From contig NZ_CP109104.1 of the NCBI RefSeq assembly GCF_035917675.1, forward strand, positions 4,836,001 to 4,900,000: a stretch of 64,000 nucleotides of DNA, read 5' to 3'. Under the pieces are notes generated by a model. It was not told where the DNA came from. It ran no database searches and saw only the letters and a list, made by a program, of their open reading frames with translations. A program made the position numbers and the translations under genes. The DNA comes from Streptomyces sp. NBC_01775. Lineage in GTDB: Bacteria > Actinomycetota > Actinomycetes > Streptomycetales > Streptomycetaceae. Each line of letters opens with the position of its first letter. Position 1 is the stretch's first letter. Below, piece after piece: positions 43,797 to 52,648 of the stretch.

Positions 43797-44342
43797 TCAG
43801 CGGACCGCTTCCAGTACGTCCGTGCAGCCCAGCGCGTCCGCGACCTCGCTGAGGGCGTCCTCGGGGGTGAGGGAGCGGAGTGCCTTGTCCGTCATCCCGA
43901 GGTCGGACAGGATCCCGGCGTCGCCGATCGGGCCCGCGGGCGTGCTGTCCGCGTCCCCGGTCGCCGTGACGGCGGCCTCGTCCTCCTCGTCGTCCTCCGG
44001 CTCACCGTCCTCCGTGCCGTCAAGGTCCACGAGTTGGTCCAGCGCCGCCGGGTCTTCGGGCTCGCGGCCCAGCAACTCGTCGGAGAGCAGTATCTCGCCG
44101 TACGAGCTGCGCATCGCCGCGGCGGCGTCCGAGACGAAGACGCGGGGATCCTCCTCGCCGTCCACGCGGACGACGCCGAACCATTCGCCCTCCTGCTCGA
44201 TGCAGACCAGCACTGTCTCGTCTTCCGTTGTGGCCTCCCGGGCCAGATCGGCCAGGTCCGCCAGGGTCTCCACATCGTCCAGCTCTGTGTCGCTCGCTTC
44301 CCACCCGTCTTCGGTGCGCGCGAGCAGCGCGGCGAAATACAC
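43797..44342 (-). CDS. tRNA adenosine deaminase-associated protein
   Basis: This 181-residue acidic protein of the TIGR03941 type is encoded next to tadA throughout actinobacteria. It begins VYFAALLARTEDGWEASDTE (GTG 44342, with GGGAGAG upstream). A conserved domain to about residue 100 (LLSDELLG) is followed by an Asp/Glu linker and the C-terminal TPEDALSEVADALGCTDVLE. No catalytic motif; a regulatory or structural partner of TadA is presumed from the constant neighbourhood. Confidence 0.88.
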   Translation of the reverse strand: MYFAALLARTEDGWEASDTELDDVETLADLADLAREATTEDETVLVCIEQEGEWFGVVRVDGEEDPRVFVSDAAAAMRSSYGEILLSDELLGREPEDPAALDQLVDLDGTEDGEPEDDEEDEAAVTATGDADSTPAGPIGDAGILSDLGMTDKALRSLTPEDALSEVADALGCTDVLEAVR

Positions 44343-44563
44343 CGTGACTCTCCCACTGATTCAAGATGTGCCCGAGTGCTGACGAGGACCGTGCCCCCGC
44401 CCCATCGGAATCGTGGCAGAAACCCGGGCTGTGCGAAGGGTCTTCGACAGTGCGTCGTCACGCTGTTTGCCCGATCCGAACCTGGGAGGGGATCCTTGAC
44501 GACTCACTGTGACCACTCGCGACGCACAGCTTCTCACCAGCACTCCCATGAGCGCTTTGCCGC

Positions 44564-44782
44564 TCACCAACGGAACGTTCGCATACGGAGCGCCTGCTGC
44601 CGCATACGGGCCGCGCGGGAGCGGCGCGGGTGGACGCGTTCGCGCAGCGCCCTGGCCTCGTTCAGCTCTCGGAGAAAGCGCGCTCTGCGGCGCAGCCGAT
44701 CGGCCTCGGTGACCTGCCGCCGGGCATCTTGCGCGTGCTCGGCCGACTCCCGGGCCTTCCTGGGCTCTTGTGGCTCTGGCAT
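44564..44782 (-). CDS. Small basic Arg-rich protein
   Basis: This 72-residue protein starts at ATG 44782, well placed after GGAGG. It is highly charged and helical (MPEPQEPRKARESAEHAQDA then LRRRARFLRELNEARALRER) and ends MRTFRW. It may bind nucleic acid or act as a coiled coil; no family recognised. It is divergent from upp with about 100 nt between the starts. Confidence 0.65.
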   Translation of the reverse strand: MPEPQEPRKARESAEHAQDARRQVTEADRLRRRARFLRELNEARALRERVHPRRSRAARMRQQALRMRTFRW

Positions 44783-44884
44783 ATGCGTACCTCCGGCGTA
44801 TCTGTCACCTTCCCCCGTCCGCCCGGCGCACGCCAGTGCTGACCGCCGGGGCTCAGCGCGCCGGGCCTCGGATACTGTCGAAGC

Positions 44885-45520
44885 ATGCGGACCCATGTCG
44901 TCGACCACCCGCTGGTGGCGCACAAACTCACCACGCTGCGCGACGAGCGCACCGACTCGCCCACCTTCCGCCGCCTCGCGGACGAGTTGGTGACGCTGCT
45001 CGCGTACGAGGCGACCCGGGACGTACGCGTCGACGAGGTCGGGATCACCACGCCCGTGACCGGGACGACCGGCGTACGGCTCTCCTACCCGCGCCCGCTG
45101 GTGGTGCCGATCATCCGGGCGGGGCTGGGAATGCTGGAGGGCATGGTCCGGCTGCTGCCGACGGCAGAGGTCGGCTTCCTCGGGATGATCCGTGACGAGG
45201 AAACCCTCCAGGCCTCGACGTACGCGAACCGGATGCCCGACGATTTGTCCGGGCGCCAGGTCTACGTGCTCGATCCGATGCTGGCCACCGGCGGAACGCT
45301 GGTCGCCGCCATCAGGGAGCTGATCCGGCGCGGCGCCGACGATGTGACCGCGCTGTGCCTGCTTGCGGCCCCCGAGGGCGTCGAGGTCATGGAGCGGGAG
45401 CTGGCCGGGACGCCGGTGACGGTGGTGACGGCGTCGGTGGACGAGCGCCTCAACGAACAGGGCTTCATCGTCCCGGGGCTGGGCGACGCCGGGGACCGGA
45501 TGTACGGGACGGTCAGCTGA
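44885..45520 (+). CDS. upp: Uracil phosphoribosyltransferase
   Basis: This 211-residue enzyme makes UMP from uracil and PRPP in pyrimidine salvage. It has [20 protein letters not shown] at the start, [15 protein letters not shown] (about 75), the PRPP loop [11 protein letters not shown] (about 130) and the uracil-binding end [17 protein letters not shown]. Length and motifs are complete. ATG 44885 matches the family start. A 17-bp triple repeat begins within its last codons. Confidence 0.97.
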   Translation: MRTHVVDHPLVAHKLTTLRDERTDSPTFRRLADELVTLLAYEATRDVRVDEVGITTPVTGTTGVRLSYPRPLVVPIIRAGLGMLEGMVRLLPTAEVGFLGMIRDEETLQASTYANRMPDDLSGRQVYVLDPMLATGGTLVAAIRELIRRGADDVTALCLLAAPEGVEVMERELAGTPVTVVTASVDERLNEQGFIVPGLGDAGDRMYGTVS

Positions 45521-45560
45521 GCGGGGCCGTCGGCTGAGCGGGGCGGTCGGCTGAGCGGGA
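45510..45560. repeat. 17-bp tandem repeat spanning the upp stop codon
   Basis: Units CGGTCAGCTGAGCGGGG, CCGTCGGCTGAGCGGGG and CGGTCGGCTGAGCGGGA follow one another exactly. The first holds the TGA of upp, and each contains a TGA. Confidence 0.9.
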
Positions 45561-45899
45561 GCGGACCTCTGGCGTCCGGTGGGCCTGGAGGAGTGTTGGC
45601 GGCCCGGCGGCCCGGCGGCCCGGTGGCCCGGTGAGCTGGTGGGCCTGGACCTTGGTGGCCGCTGGCCGCTGGCGGTGCCGGATTCCCGGTGGGCCCGGAG
45701 CGCTCGCGGTCCGGGGCTCGCGTGGTCGTTCGGGCTTGCCTCGGCTTCGGCCCGCGCGCCGTCCTGGGCGCTCGTGCCGCTTCGGGCTCTGCCAACCCGC
45801 GGGCTGCTCTGCCGTTCTTCGGGCCCCCGGCCCTCTTCGGGTTCAGGCCGCTGTTAGGGGTCCGGGGGCGCCCTCCGGCTGAGCGCTCTCCGCCGTGGC
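45561..45899. other. Intergenic region between upp and the LytR-C gene
   Basis: This is GC-rich sequence containing short GGCCCGGCGGCCC-type direct repeats at about 45600-45630. No coding or RNA gene was seen. The genes on both sides end here, so terminators are expected, but no single dominant hairpin was found. Confidence 0.4.
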
Positions 45900-46703
45900 T
45901 CAGCACTTTCCGCTGGATGAGGGCGACGGCTTCGACTTGTTGAGCTTCGCCAGCGTGGACATGGCCGCCTTCTTCTTCGTCAGCTTCTTGAAGCCGTCCC
46001 CGAGGACGAGATCGACGTCCTTGCCGTCGCGCTCTGTGAACTTGGTGCCGGTGCCGTCGACCTGAGTGCTCAGGACCTTCAGCCGGGCCGAGGTGGCCGA
46101 GCCGGGTGCGCCGACGAGCATGCCCGCCTTCTTGACCTTCTTGTCGAGGCCGTCAGGCGCGTTGCCCACCTTGCCGATCTTGAAGCCGCGCTTCTTCAGG
46201 TCGTCGGCGGTGGACTGGGCGAGGCCGTCGCGCGAGGTGGCGTTGAGGACGTTGACGGTGATGGCGCGCGGCTCGGGGAGCTTGCCCTCGGGCGGTGAGC
46301 CGCCGTTCTTGCCGCCCTTGCCCTCGCCCTCGCTCTTCTCGCCCTTGTCGTCCCTGCCGCCCTTGTCGTCCTCGCTCTTCGCCTTCCCCCTGCCCTTGCC
46401 CTTTCCGGCGTCGCCGGGTGCGCGGCTCTGCTCGTCCTTGGCCGCGGCGGCGTCGCGTGAGGCGGCGGGGGTCGCGCAGTCGCCGGGCTTGCCCCCGGCT
46501 CCGGAGGCGCGGGCCCCGCCTGAGCCGCCGGAGAAGATGTCGATGAGCTGGAGCGTGCCCCACCCGATCATCGCGACGGCCACCATGGAGGCGACAGAGG
46601 CGAAAATGATCTTTCCTCGTCCCCGTGACCTGCGCATGCGCGGGTAACGGTCACCCTTGATGCGGTATTTGCCGCCCATGCCGGGGGGAGTGAGCATGCT
46701 CAT
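45900..46703 (-). CDS. LytR C-terminal-domain membrane protein
   Basis: This 267-residue protein has a basic cytoplasmic N-terminus (RIKGDRYPRMRRSRGRGK) and a membrane helix at about 31-55 (IIFASVASMVAVAMIGWGTL). A Lys/Glu/Gly/Asp-rich extracellular linker follows (about 60-145), then a LytR_C domain at about 148-250 (ITVNVLNATSRDGLAQSTAD, DDLKKRGFKIGKVGNAP). LytR_C domains occur in cell-wall proteins; the catalytic LytR-CpsA-Psr domain is absent. It is a typical neighbour of upp in Streptomyces. Confidence 0.9.
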   Translation of the reverse strand: MSMLTPPGMGGKYRIKGDRYPRMRRSRGRGKIIFASVASMVAVAMIGWGTLQLIDIFSGGSGGARASGAGGKPGDCATPAASRDAAAAKDEQSRAPGDAGKGKGRGKAKSEDDKGGRDDKGEKSEGEGKGGKNGGSPPEGKLPEPRAITVNVLNATSRDGLAQSTADDLKKRGFKIGKVGNAPDGLDKKVKKAGMLVGAPGSATSARLKVLSTQVDGTGTKFTERDGKDVDLVLGDGFKKLTKKKAAMSTLAKLNKSKPSPSSSGKC

Positions 46704-46793
46704 GTGCGCAGCGTAATGCGCACGAACAGCACTGCCTACTAGATGATCAATGGCTCGTCGGAACGCCTACCCGATCGGGTCAACGTGTGCGAA

Positions 46794-47090
46794 TCAGTCC
46801 AGCTCCAGAACGCGTGCGTGCAGCACCTGGCGTTGCTGGAGCGCGGCGCGGACTGCGCGGTGCAGGCCGTCCTCCAGATACAGATCGCCCTGCCACTTCA
46901 CGACGTGGGCGAACAGGTCGCCGTAGAAGGTCGAGTCCTCCGCGAGGAGGGTCTCCAGGTCGAGCTGGCCCTTCGTGGTGACGAGCTGGTCAAGACGCAC
47001 CGGGCGTGGGGCGACATCCGCCCACTGGCGGGTGCTCTCCCGGCCGTGGTCGGGGTACGGCCGCCCGTTTCCGATTCGCTTGAAGATCAC
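46794..47090 (-). CDS. Conserved VapB-type antitoxin-like protein
   Basis: This 98-residue protein begins MIFKRIGNGRPYPDHGREST, includes VRLDQLVTTKGQLDLETLLA and ends RAALQQRQVLHARVLELD. It is strongly conserved in Streptomyces and carried under the name VapB-family antitoxin, but no PIN-domain toxin gene is adjacent. DLYLEDGLHRAVRAAL also recalls ParB/Srx folds. It is likely an orphan regulator or binding protein; the antitoxin label is weak. Confidence 0.72.
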   Translation of the reverse strand: MIFKRIGNGRPYPDHGRESTRQWADVAPRPVRLDQLVTTKGQLDLETLLAEDSTFYGDLFAHVVKWQGDLYLEDGLHRAVRAALQQRQVLHARVLELD

Positions 47091-47454
47091 ACGGAAAGCC
47101 TACCGGGCCACAGGTACCGGGCGCAGCCTTGTGACGATGGTGCAATCCCGACTATTGACGATTAATGGGGGCAGGCTGCGGAGGGATCCCGCGCGGCGGG
47201 GACCCGGGGCCCCGGGGCGGAGCGGCGGCTGGAACTGCTGGGTGCGCCGGGGTCGCTGGGGCCGCCGGAAGTGGCCGGGTCGCCGGAAGTGGCCGGGGTC
47301 GCCAAAGTTTTCCACAGGGTGTGGATGAAGGAATGAATGAACGAGTGGGTGACTGGTGGCTGGTGACGGGCTGCGGGAGGGCCGGCGCGCCTCCGCGTCG
47401 GCCCTCCCGCCTCCGTCCCCGTCCCCGCCCCTGCTCCCTTGGGCGGGACGCGGG
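47091..47454. other. Intergenic region with GCCGGAAGTGGCCGGG repeats
   Basis: This contains three short units of TCGCCGGAAGTGGCCGGG type near 47255-47305 and the AT-richer AAAGTTTTCCACAGGGTGTG (47308). No gene or clear terminator was recognised. Confidence 0.45.
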
Positions 47455-49044
47455 TCAGCGGACCAGCCAGGGACCCTTGTACGGGCCCGAAGTGGCCTTC
47501 ACCGAGGGGGAGTTGGTGCCCGACTTCGGTCGCGAGGCGGCCGGCTTCGGTGCGGCGGTGGGCAGCCCCGTGGTGTCCCACGCGTAGTGGCCCACGGCGT
47601 TGGCGATGGCCTTCACGTTGGCGTCGAAGGCCCGGAGGCTGATGTTCTTCAGGCCGTCGCAGGACTGGTGGTAGCAGCTGTCGTAGGCGGCGCCCGCCGT
47701 GCCGCCCCACAGCCTCTTCTCCTCGGCCGTCTTGATGCCTTCGGCGCCGGTGAACGTACCCCCCGAGGGGATGCCCGCGTCGATGAAGGGGCCGTAGTCG
47801 GAGCGGCCGTCGAAGTCCGTGCCCCGGGTGGCGAGGCCACGGGTCTTCAAGAACGCGGCCAGGTCCTTCTCCAGCTTCGCCGAGCCCTCGGGGCCCGGGC
47901 CCGAGCCGGTGCCGTCGGAGTCGTCACCGTCGTAGGCGAAGATCCCGTAGTTGGGGCTCGCGATCATGTCGAAGTTCAGATAGAGCGCGATCTTCTCGCG
48001 TTCGGCGGCCGGGAGCTGCTTGACGTACTCCTCGGCGCCGAGGAGGCCCAGCTCCTCGGCGCTCCACAGCGCGAAGCGCACCTTGTTGGCGTGCTTGCCC
48101 TTGTGGTCGGCCTTGGCGAGCTGGAGCGCGGTCTCCAGGATCCCGGCCGAGCCCGAACCGTTGTCGTTGATACCCGGGCCCTCGGGGACGGAGTCCAGAT
48201 GGGCGCCGAGCATCACGACGTTGTCCGGGTCGCCGCCCTTGGTCTCGGCGATGACGTTCGGCGTCGTGCGCTGCTCCTGGAACTCGCGCACCTCCAGGTT
48301 GACGGAGACCCCGCCCTTGGCCACCAGCTCGGCGAGGGCCTTGCCGTCCGCCTGGCCGACCCCGCCGGTCGGGATGCGGGCGGATTCCGGGTCGCCGAGG
48401 GTGCCGTTCAGCTCGCCCGCCACGTTGTTGTAGATCACCGCGCCGGCCGCGCCCGCGTCGGCGGCGGTGGCCTGCTTCTGGGCGAACGAGCAGGTGCCGC
48501 GCTCGATCAGCGCGATCTTGCCCTGGTAATCGCCGCCCGCGTAGTCGGCGGCCTCGCAGCCGCTGGAGCCGTCCGCGTCGACGGGCACAGCGGCGACGGG
48601 CGCCTTGAGGCCGCCCTCCGGGGTGCTCTTGGTGTACGTCATCAGGGTGACGGGGACGTCGCGCTGCTCGGGGGTGAGCACGCTCAGCTTCTCCGCCAGG
48701 GTCTTGCGGTAGGTGAACTCGAACTTCTCGTAGGAGACCTTGTAGCCGGCCTGCTTCAAGAGCGCGCCGGCGTATTTCGCGGAGCGGTCGTGGCCCTTCG
48801 AGCCGGCTGCCCGGTTGCCGTCACTGGCCTCGGCGATCGCGCGCAGGGCGATCAGGTGCTTCAGCGCGCCCTTGCCGCTGGTGCGCTGGACCAGGTGTGC
48901 GGCGAGCTTGTCGCCCTCCTTGCCGGGGTGGGAGCCGGCGCCGCCCGCGGTCGCGGAGGAGGCGAGGAGGAGCGGGGCGGCGAGCGCGGTCGCGGCGAGC
49001 GCGGCGACGGATCTGGAACGGAGCGTGCGGAGTGGTACGTGCAC
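47455..49044 (-). CDS. Secreted M28-family aminopeptidase with PA domain
   Basis: This 529-residue exported zinc aminopeptidase has a signal peptide at about 1-33 (SVAALAATALAAPLLLASSA). A PA insert lies at about 150-250 (GKIALIERGTCSFAQKQATA). The M28 catalytic domain carries zinc ligands and base in MLGAHLDSVPEGPGINDNGS (His, Asp, Asp), SAEELGLLG (Glu-Glu), LNFDMIASPN (Asp) and YHQSCDGL (His). This is the architecture of the S. griseus leucine aminopeptidase family. The C-terminal 50 residues are Pro/Ser/Lys-rich. GTG 49044 follows GGAAGGA. Confidence 0.93.
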   Translation of the reverse strand: MHVPLRTLRSRSVAALAATALAAPLLLASSATAGGAGSHPGKEGDKLAAHLVQRTSGKGALKHLIALRAIAEASDGNRAAGSKGHDRSAKYAGALLKQAGYKVSYEKFEFTYRKTLAEKLSVLTPEQRDVPVTLMTYTKSTPEGGLKAPVAAVPVDADGSSGCEAADYAGGDYQGKIALIERGTCSFAQKQATAADAGAAGAVIYNNVAGELNGTLGDPESARIPTGGVGQADGKALAELVAKGGVSVNLEVREFQEQRTTPNVIAETKGGDPDNVVMLGAHLDSVPEGPGINDNGSGSAGILETALQLAKADHKGKHANKVRFALWSAEELGLLGAEEYVKQLPAAEREKIALYLNFDMIASPNYGIFAYDGDDSDGTGSGPGPEGSAKLEKDLAAFLKTRGLATRGTDFDGRSDYGPFIDAGIPSGGTFTGAEGIKTAEEKRLWGGTAGAAYDSCYHQSCDGLKNISLRAFDANVKAIANAVGHYAWDTTGLPTAAPKPAASRPKSGTNSPSVKATSGPYKGPWLVR

Positions 49045-49382
49045 AGTCGTGATCCTTCCGGTGCGTCGGGCATACGGGTGTACGGCAGGGGTGGCGCTGT
49101 CCGCTCTTGTGCGGGTGGTGCTCCGTGTCCGGCTCGCGGAGGGGCGCGTGGGCGGACGGGACGGAAGGGAAAGCTAGCGGGCCGGGGGCTGCCGGGGAAC
49201 GCCTGTTCTGCGGATTGCCAAGGGCGGGGCATCCTGCTTGTGTGGTTGTGCCCTTATGGGCCTCTCACACGGGAACGGTGGGAGAGAGGGCCGCGTTGGT
49301 AGCGTTGTAGCGTCCGATTCAGCCCTTCGGTGCCCGTCGGCGCGTCTCGTACTCCCCCCGCGCCCCTGATCAGGAGCATTCC

Positions 49383-50255
49383 GTGACCCAACTCGCACTT
49401 GGACCCAGCTGGCTGGATCCGGATTTCCTGATCCAGACCTTTGGTCCGATCGGGATTCTGGCGATCGTCTTCGCGGAGTCGGGCCTGCTGATCGGGTTCT
49501 TCCTGCCGGGGGACTCGCTGCTGTTCACGACGGGTCTGCTGATCGTTACCGATCAGTATCTGCACCTGCCGCTGTGGCTGATGGTCCTGCTGATCGTGCT
49601 CGCCGCGGTCCTGGGCGACCAGGTGGGATATCTGTTCGGCAAGAAGGTGGGGCCCTCGCTCTTCCGGCGGCCCGACTCGAAGCTGTTCAAGCAGGAGAAC
49701 GTCGAGAAGGCACACGAGTTCTTCGAGAAGCACGGCCCCAAGTCGCTGGTGCTGGCGCGGTTCGTGCCGATCGTCCGGACGTTCACGCCGATCATCGCGG
49801 GCGTCAGCGGGATGCGGTACCGCACCTTCGTCATCTTCAACATCGTCGGTGGAACGCTGTGGGGCGCGGGGGTCACGCTGCTGGGCGCCGCGCTCGGGCA
49901 GGTCGAGTTCGTCCACAAGAACATCGAAACGATCCTGATCGGGATTGTCCTGCTGTCGATCCTCCCGATCGTGATCGAGTACCTGCGGGCCCGCGGCAAG
50001 AAGGGCTCCGCCCCTGGGCCTGACGAGGCTGGTGCGGATTCCCCCGCCGAGGCGGGGGTGGTGCCGACGGACCCGTACGGCCCTGGGGTCTCCGGCCCCG
50101 AGGCCCCCGGACCCACGCCCGGTGCCCCGCTGTCGCCCGAGCAATACGGCCGCCGTCCGGGGGCGCCCGGCCCCGGGGCGCTGCCTCCCGAGGCGCCGCA
50201 GTCACCCCAGGACCGCCCTGGTGGGGGCGGCCGGGGCCGCCACGCCCGCCGCTGA
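49383..50255 (+). CDS. DedA-family membrane protein
   Basis: This 290-residue protein has a DedA/SNARE-associated (VTT) core at about 15-205: the first re-entrant hairpin AESGLLIGFFLPGDSLLFTT, the membrane segments LWLMVLLIVLAAVLGDQVGY, and the conserved RFVPIVRTFTPIIAGVSGM (about 138). The family includes lipid flippases such as undecaprenyl-phosphate translocases. The last 85 residues are a Pro/Gly-rich cytoplasmic tail, longer than usual. GTG 49383 follows AGGAG. Confidence 0.92.
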   Translation: MTQLALGPSWLDPDFLIQTFGPIGILAIVFAESGLLIGFFLPGDSLLFTTGLLIVTDQYLHLPLWLMVLLIVLAAVLGDQVGYLFGKKVGPSLFRRPDSKLFKQENVEKAHEFFEKHGPKSLVLARFVPIVRTFTPIIAGVSGMRYRTFVIFNIVGGTLWGAGVTLLGAALGQVEFVHKNIETILIGIVLLSILPIVIEYLRARGKKGSAPGPDEAGADSPAEAGVVPTDPYGPGVSGPEAPGPTPGAPLSPEQYGRRPGAPGPGALPPEAPQSPQDRPGGGGRGRHARR

Positions 50256-50464
50256 GACCTTCGGCCGGTTTGCCGCGCCCCCTCGCGGCCACCCCCTGGA
50301 GACCATTCCTTCTGGCGCGGGCCGTGACCGAGCGGTGCAGTGAGGCCGCGACGGCGCCCGGCCACGACGCACGGGACCGGCGGTGCGGGGCGACCTGTGG
50401 GGGGCCGCCCCGCGCCGCCGGTCTGCGGTGTTCGGCCTTGCATCGTCGCGGCGGCGAAGAAAAG

Positions 50465-50505
50465 CCGACGGCCGCACCGTGTTGCGCGCGGTGCGGCCGT
50501 CGGCG
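50465..50505. terminator. Bidirectional terminator between dedA-like and lipoprotein genes
   Basis: GCCGACGGCCGCACCG (50465-50480) and its perfect complement (50490-50505) form a 16-bp stem with a 9-nt loop between two convergent genes. Confidence 0.88.
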
Positions 50506-50523
50506 GGCGATGGGGGCGGCGGG

Positions 50524-51210
50524 TCAGCCCACGCCGACCGGGTTCACGAAGGTGCCGGGGCGGGTGGCGCCGGACTGGTCGAGGAGGGCGCCGCCGTAGG
50601 GCCACTTGAGGGTGACGTGGGTGGTCTCGTTGGGCGGGGTGATCATGACCTTGCTCACCTTGAAGGGCTTGGGGCCCTTCATCGTCTTGGGGAGCGGCAG
50701 GACGTTCATGGAGACCGCGGCGGTGTCGTCGCCGGGCTTCAGGGTGATGGCGCTGGGCGTGTCCGAGGAGCGGCGCAGGTCCCAGGCCACGCCGGACTTG
50801 CTGATCAGGCGGACGCCGGGGAAGCCGCGCAGGGTGCAGGTGCGGTCACCACTGTTGGTGAGCCGGATCGAGGCGATCTGCTGGTAGTCGGCCTCCATGT
50901 CCGGGCGGCCACCGTTCGGGCCGCCCCAGCTGTAGTCCAGTTCGCCGGTGTGGCAGCGCTCGCTGGTGGTGGCCGAGGCGGAGGTGCTGTTGATGGAGTC
51001 GGTCCGCGAACCCTTCGCAGCGGTCTTCTTCACCTTGGTCCCGGCCGCGTCCTGCTTGCCGGACGCGGAGTCCTTCGCCGCGGAGTGTGCGCCGGCCTTG
51101 GAAGAGGACTCCCCGGAGGAGGAGTTGCACGCGGTGGCCCCGGCGCCGACCGCGATGACGGCCAGCACGGCGGCGGTGCAGCGAACGGCGCGGTTGAGCT
51201 TGGCGTTCAT
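50524..51210 (-). CDS. DUF4232 lipoprotein
   Basis: This 228-residue protein has a lipoprotein signal MNAKLNRAVRCTAAVLAVIA ending in the lipobox GATAC (about residue 28). A Ser/Lys/Ala linker leads to the DUF4232 beta domain at about 80-228 (RCHTGELDYSWGGPNGGRPD, SIRLTNSGDRTCTLRGFPGV). Function unknown; the family is abundant among actinobacterial surface lipoproteins. ATG 51210 has AGAGGAA upstream. Confidence 0.9.
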   Translation of the reverse strand: MNAKLNRAVRCTAAVLAVIAVGAGATACNSSSGESSSKAGAHSAAKDSASGKQDAAGTKVKKTAAKGSRTDSINSTSASATTSERCHTGELDYSWGGPNGGRPDMEADYQQIASIRLTNSGDRTCTLRGFPGVRLISKSGVAWDLRRSSDTPSAITLKPGDDTAAVSMNVLPLPKTMKGPKPFKVSKVMITPPNETTHVTLKWPYGGALLDQSGATRPGTFVNPVGVG

Positions 51211-51448
51211 GGTTCCTCTTTTCCGGCGTCGGGCCTTCGTCCGGCGCTCCCCGTATCCATTGAGTACGAGAGGTGAGATGGCCAGCCTCCGCCGGAAGTT
51301 CACGGGACCAGGGGAAAAGACTGTCCGGAACTTGTAACAGCCACCCTTCCCATCACCGCAGCTCACCGGCCGCCCCACCGCTCAGCCCCGCCGCCCGGGC
51401 CCCGGACCGGTGCCCAGGGAACCGGGTCGAACCGGCCCGAGGGCCTGA

Positions 51449-52648
51449 TCAATACCCCTGGGCCGCCGGTGCCGGGGCCGGCTCCTTCTGTTCGGGGAGG
51501 AGCCTGGCCAGCCAGGCCGAGCGGCCTGCGGCCAAGGGGGCGACCACGGCCAGAATCAGGACGTAGCCCGCGATGAAGGGGGAGAGGCGGGGGTCCAGAC
51601 CGGCCACCGAGGCCATCGTCGCGAGGATCAGGGCGAACTCGCCCCGCGCGAGCAGCGTCGTGGCGACGTTCGCCGCCGGCTGGGCGCCGAAGCCGTAGAT
51701 TCTGGCCGCGCTGAGCCCGGCCACCACGTTCATGACGATGGTGATCGCGACAGCGACCAGCACGGGGACCAGCACGGTCGGCAGGTCGCCGGGGTCGATG
51801 GAGAGGCCGAAGCCGAAGAAGAAGATCGCGCCGAAGGCGTCCCGCAGCGGGTGGACGAGTTCGCGGATGCGATCTCCGGACGTGGTGTTGCCGAGGATGA
51901 GGCCGACCATGAAGGCCCCGATGGCGTCGGCGACGCCGAACTCCTCCGCGATGCCCGCGACCAGCACCGCGGCGCCGAGGAAGGAGATGACCAGCAGCTC
52001 GTTGTCCTTGGTGGCGAACAGCTTGCCGATCACCTTCGTACCGAAGCGGGCCGCCAGGGCGAGGACCAGCAGGAAGCCGAACGCCTTGCCGATCTGGACC
52101 ATGGCCGAGCCCATGCTGTCGGCACCCGCGAGCACCGGCTGGAGCGCGGCGAGGTAGAGGGCGAGGAAGACGTCCTCGACGACGATGATGCCGAGGATGG
52201 GCTTGGTCTCGGGGTTGCCGATGCGGCCCAGGTCGACCAGCGTCTTGGTGACGATGGCGGAGGACGAGATGCCGAGGACACCGGCCAGGACCAGGGCCTC
52301 CGAGGTGCCCCAGCCGATGGCGAAGCCGAAGGCGAGGCCCGCGCCGACGTTCAGGGCGAGGTAGAGCCCGCCGGCCAGCGCCATCTTCTTGCCGCCGGTC
52401 TTGAGGTCGTCCATGTGGAACTCGAGGCCGAGGTAGAAGAGCAGCAGCACGAGGCCGAGCGCGGAGAGCATCTCCAGGTCGTGCGGGTCGTGCAGGAGTA
52501 CGAAGCCGGGGGTGTTCGGGCCGAGGAGTATGCCGGCCAGGATGAACAGCGGGATGGTCGGCAGCCCGATGCGGTTGCCGAGGCGGGCGAGGACGGCGGC
52601 GGCGACGAAGGCGCCGCCCATGGCGAGCAGGGTGTCCGCGTGTCCCAT
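51449..52648 (-). CDS. CPA2-family cation:proton antiporter (KefB/Na+-H+ type)
   Basis: This 399-residue membrane protein has about 12 segments. It shows the CPA2 features GLGLEFHMDDL-like LLLFYLGLEFHM (about 70), GISSSAIVTKTLVDLGR (about 130), IIVVEDVFLALYL (about 160, with the Glu-Asp ion-site pair) and LARGEFALILATM (about 335). The TrkA/RCK domains of Kef proteins are absent. ATG 52648 is preferred over GTG 52654 because GGGAGGG lies 8 nt before it. An AT-rich leader precedes the gene. Confidence 0.9.
   Translation of the reverse strand: MGHADTLLAMGGAFVAAAVLARLGNRIGLPTIPLFILAGILLGPNTPGFVLLHDPHDLEMLSALGLVLLLFYLGLEFHMDDLKTGGKKMALAGGLYLALNVGAGLAFGFAIGWGTSEALVLAGVLGISSSAIVTKTLVDLGRIGNPETKPILGIIVVEDVFLALYLAALQPVLAGADSMGSAMVQIGKAFGFLLVLALAARFGTKVIGKLFATKDNELLVISFLGAAVLVAGIAEEFGVADAIGAFMVGLILGNTTSGDRIRELVHPLRDAFGAIFFFGFGLSIDPGDLPTVLVPVLVAVAITIVMNVVAGLSAARIYGFGAQPAANVATTLLARGEFALILATMASVAGLDPRLSPFIAGYVLILAVVAPLAAGRSAWLARLLPEQKEPAPAPAAQGY

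Noticed and set aside
46704..46793. tRNA or small RNA between the LytR-C gene and the VapB-like gene
   Set aside because: No cloverleaf or strong hairpin could be folded by eye.
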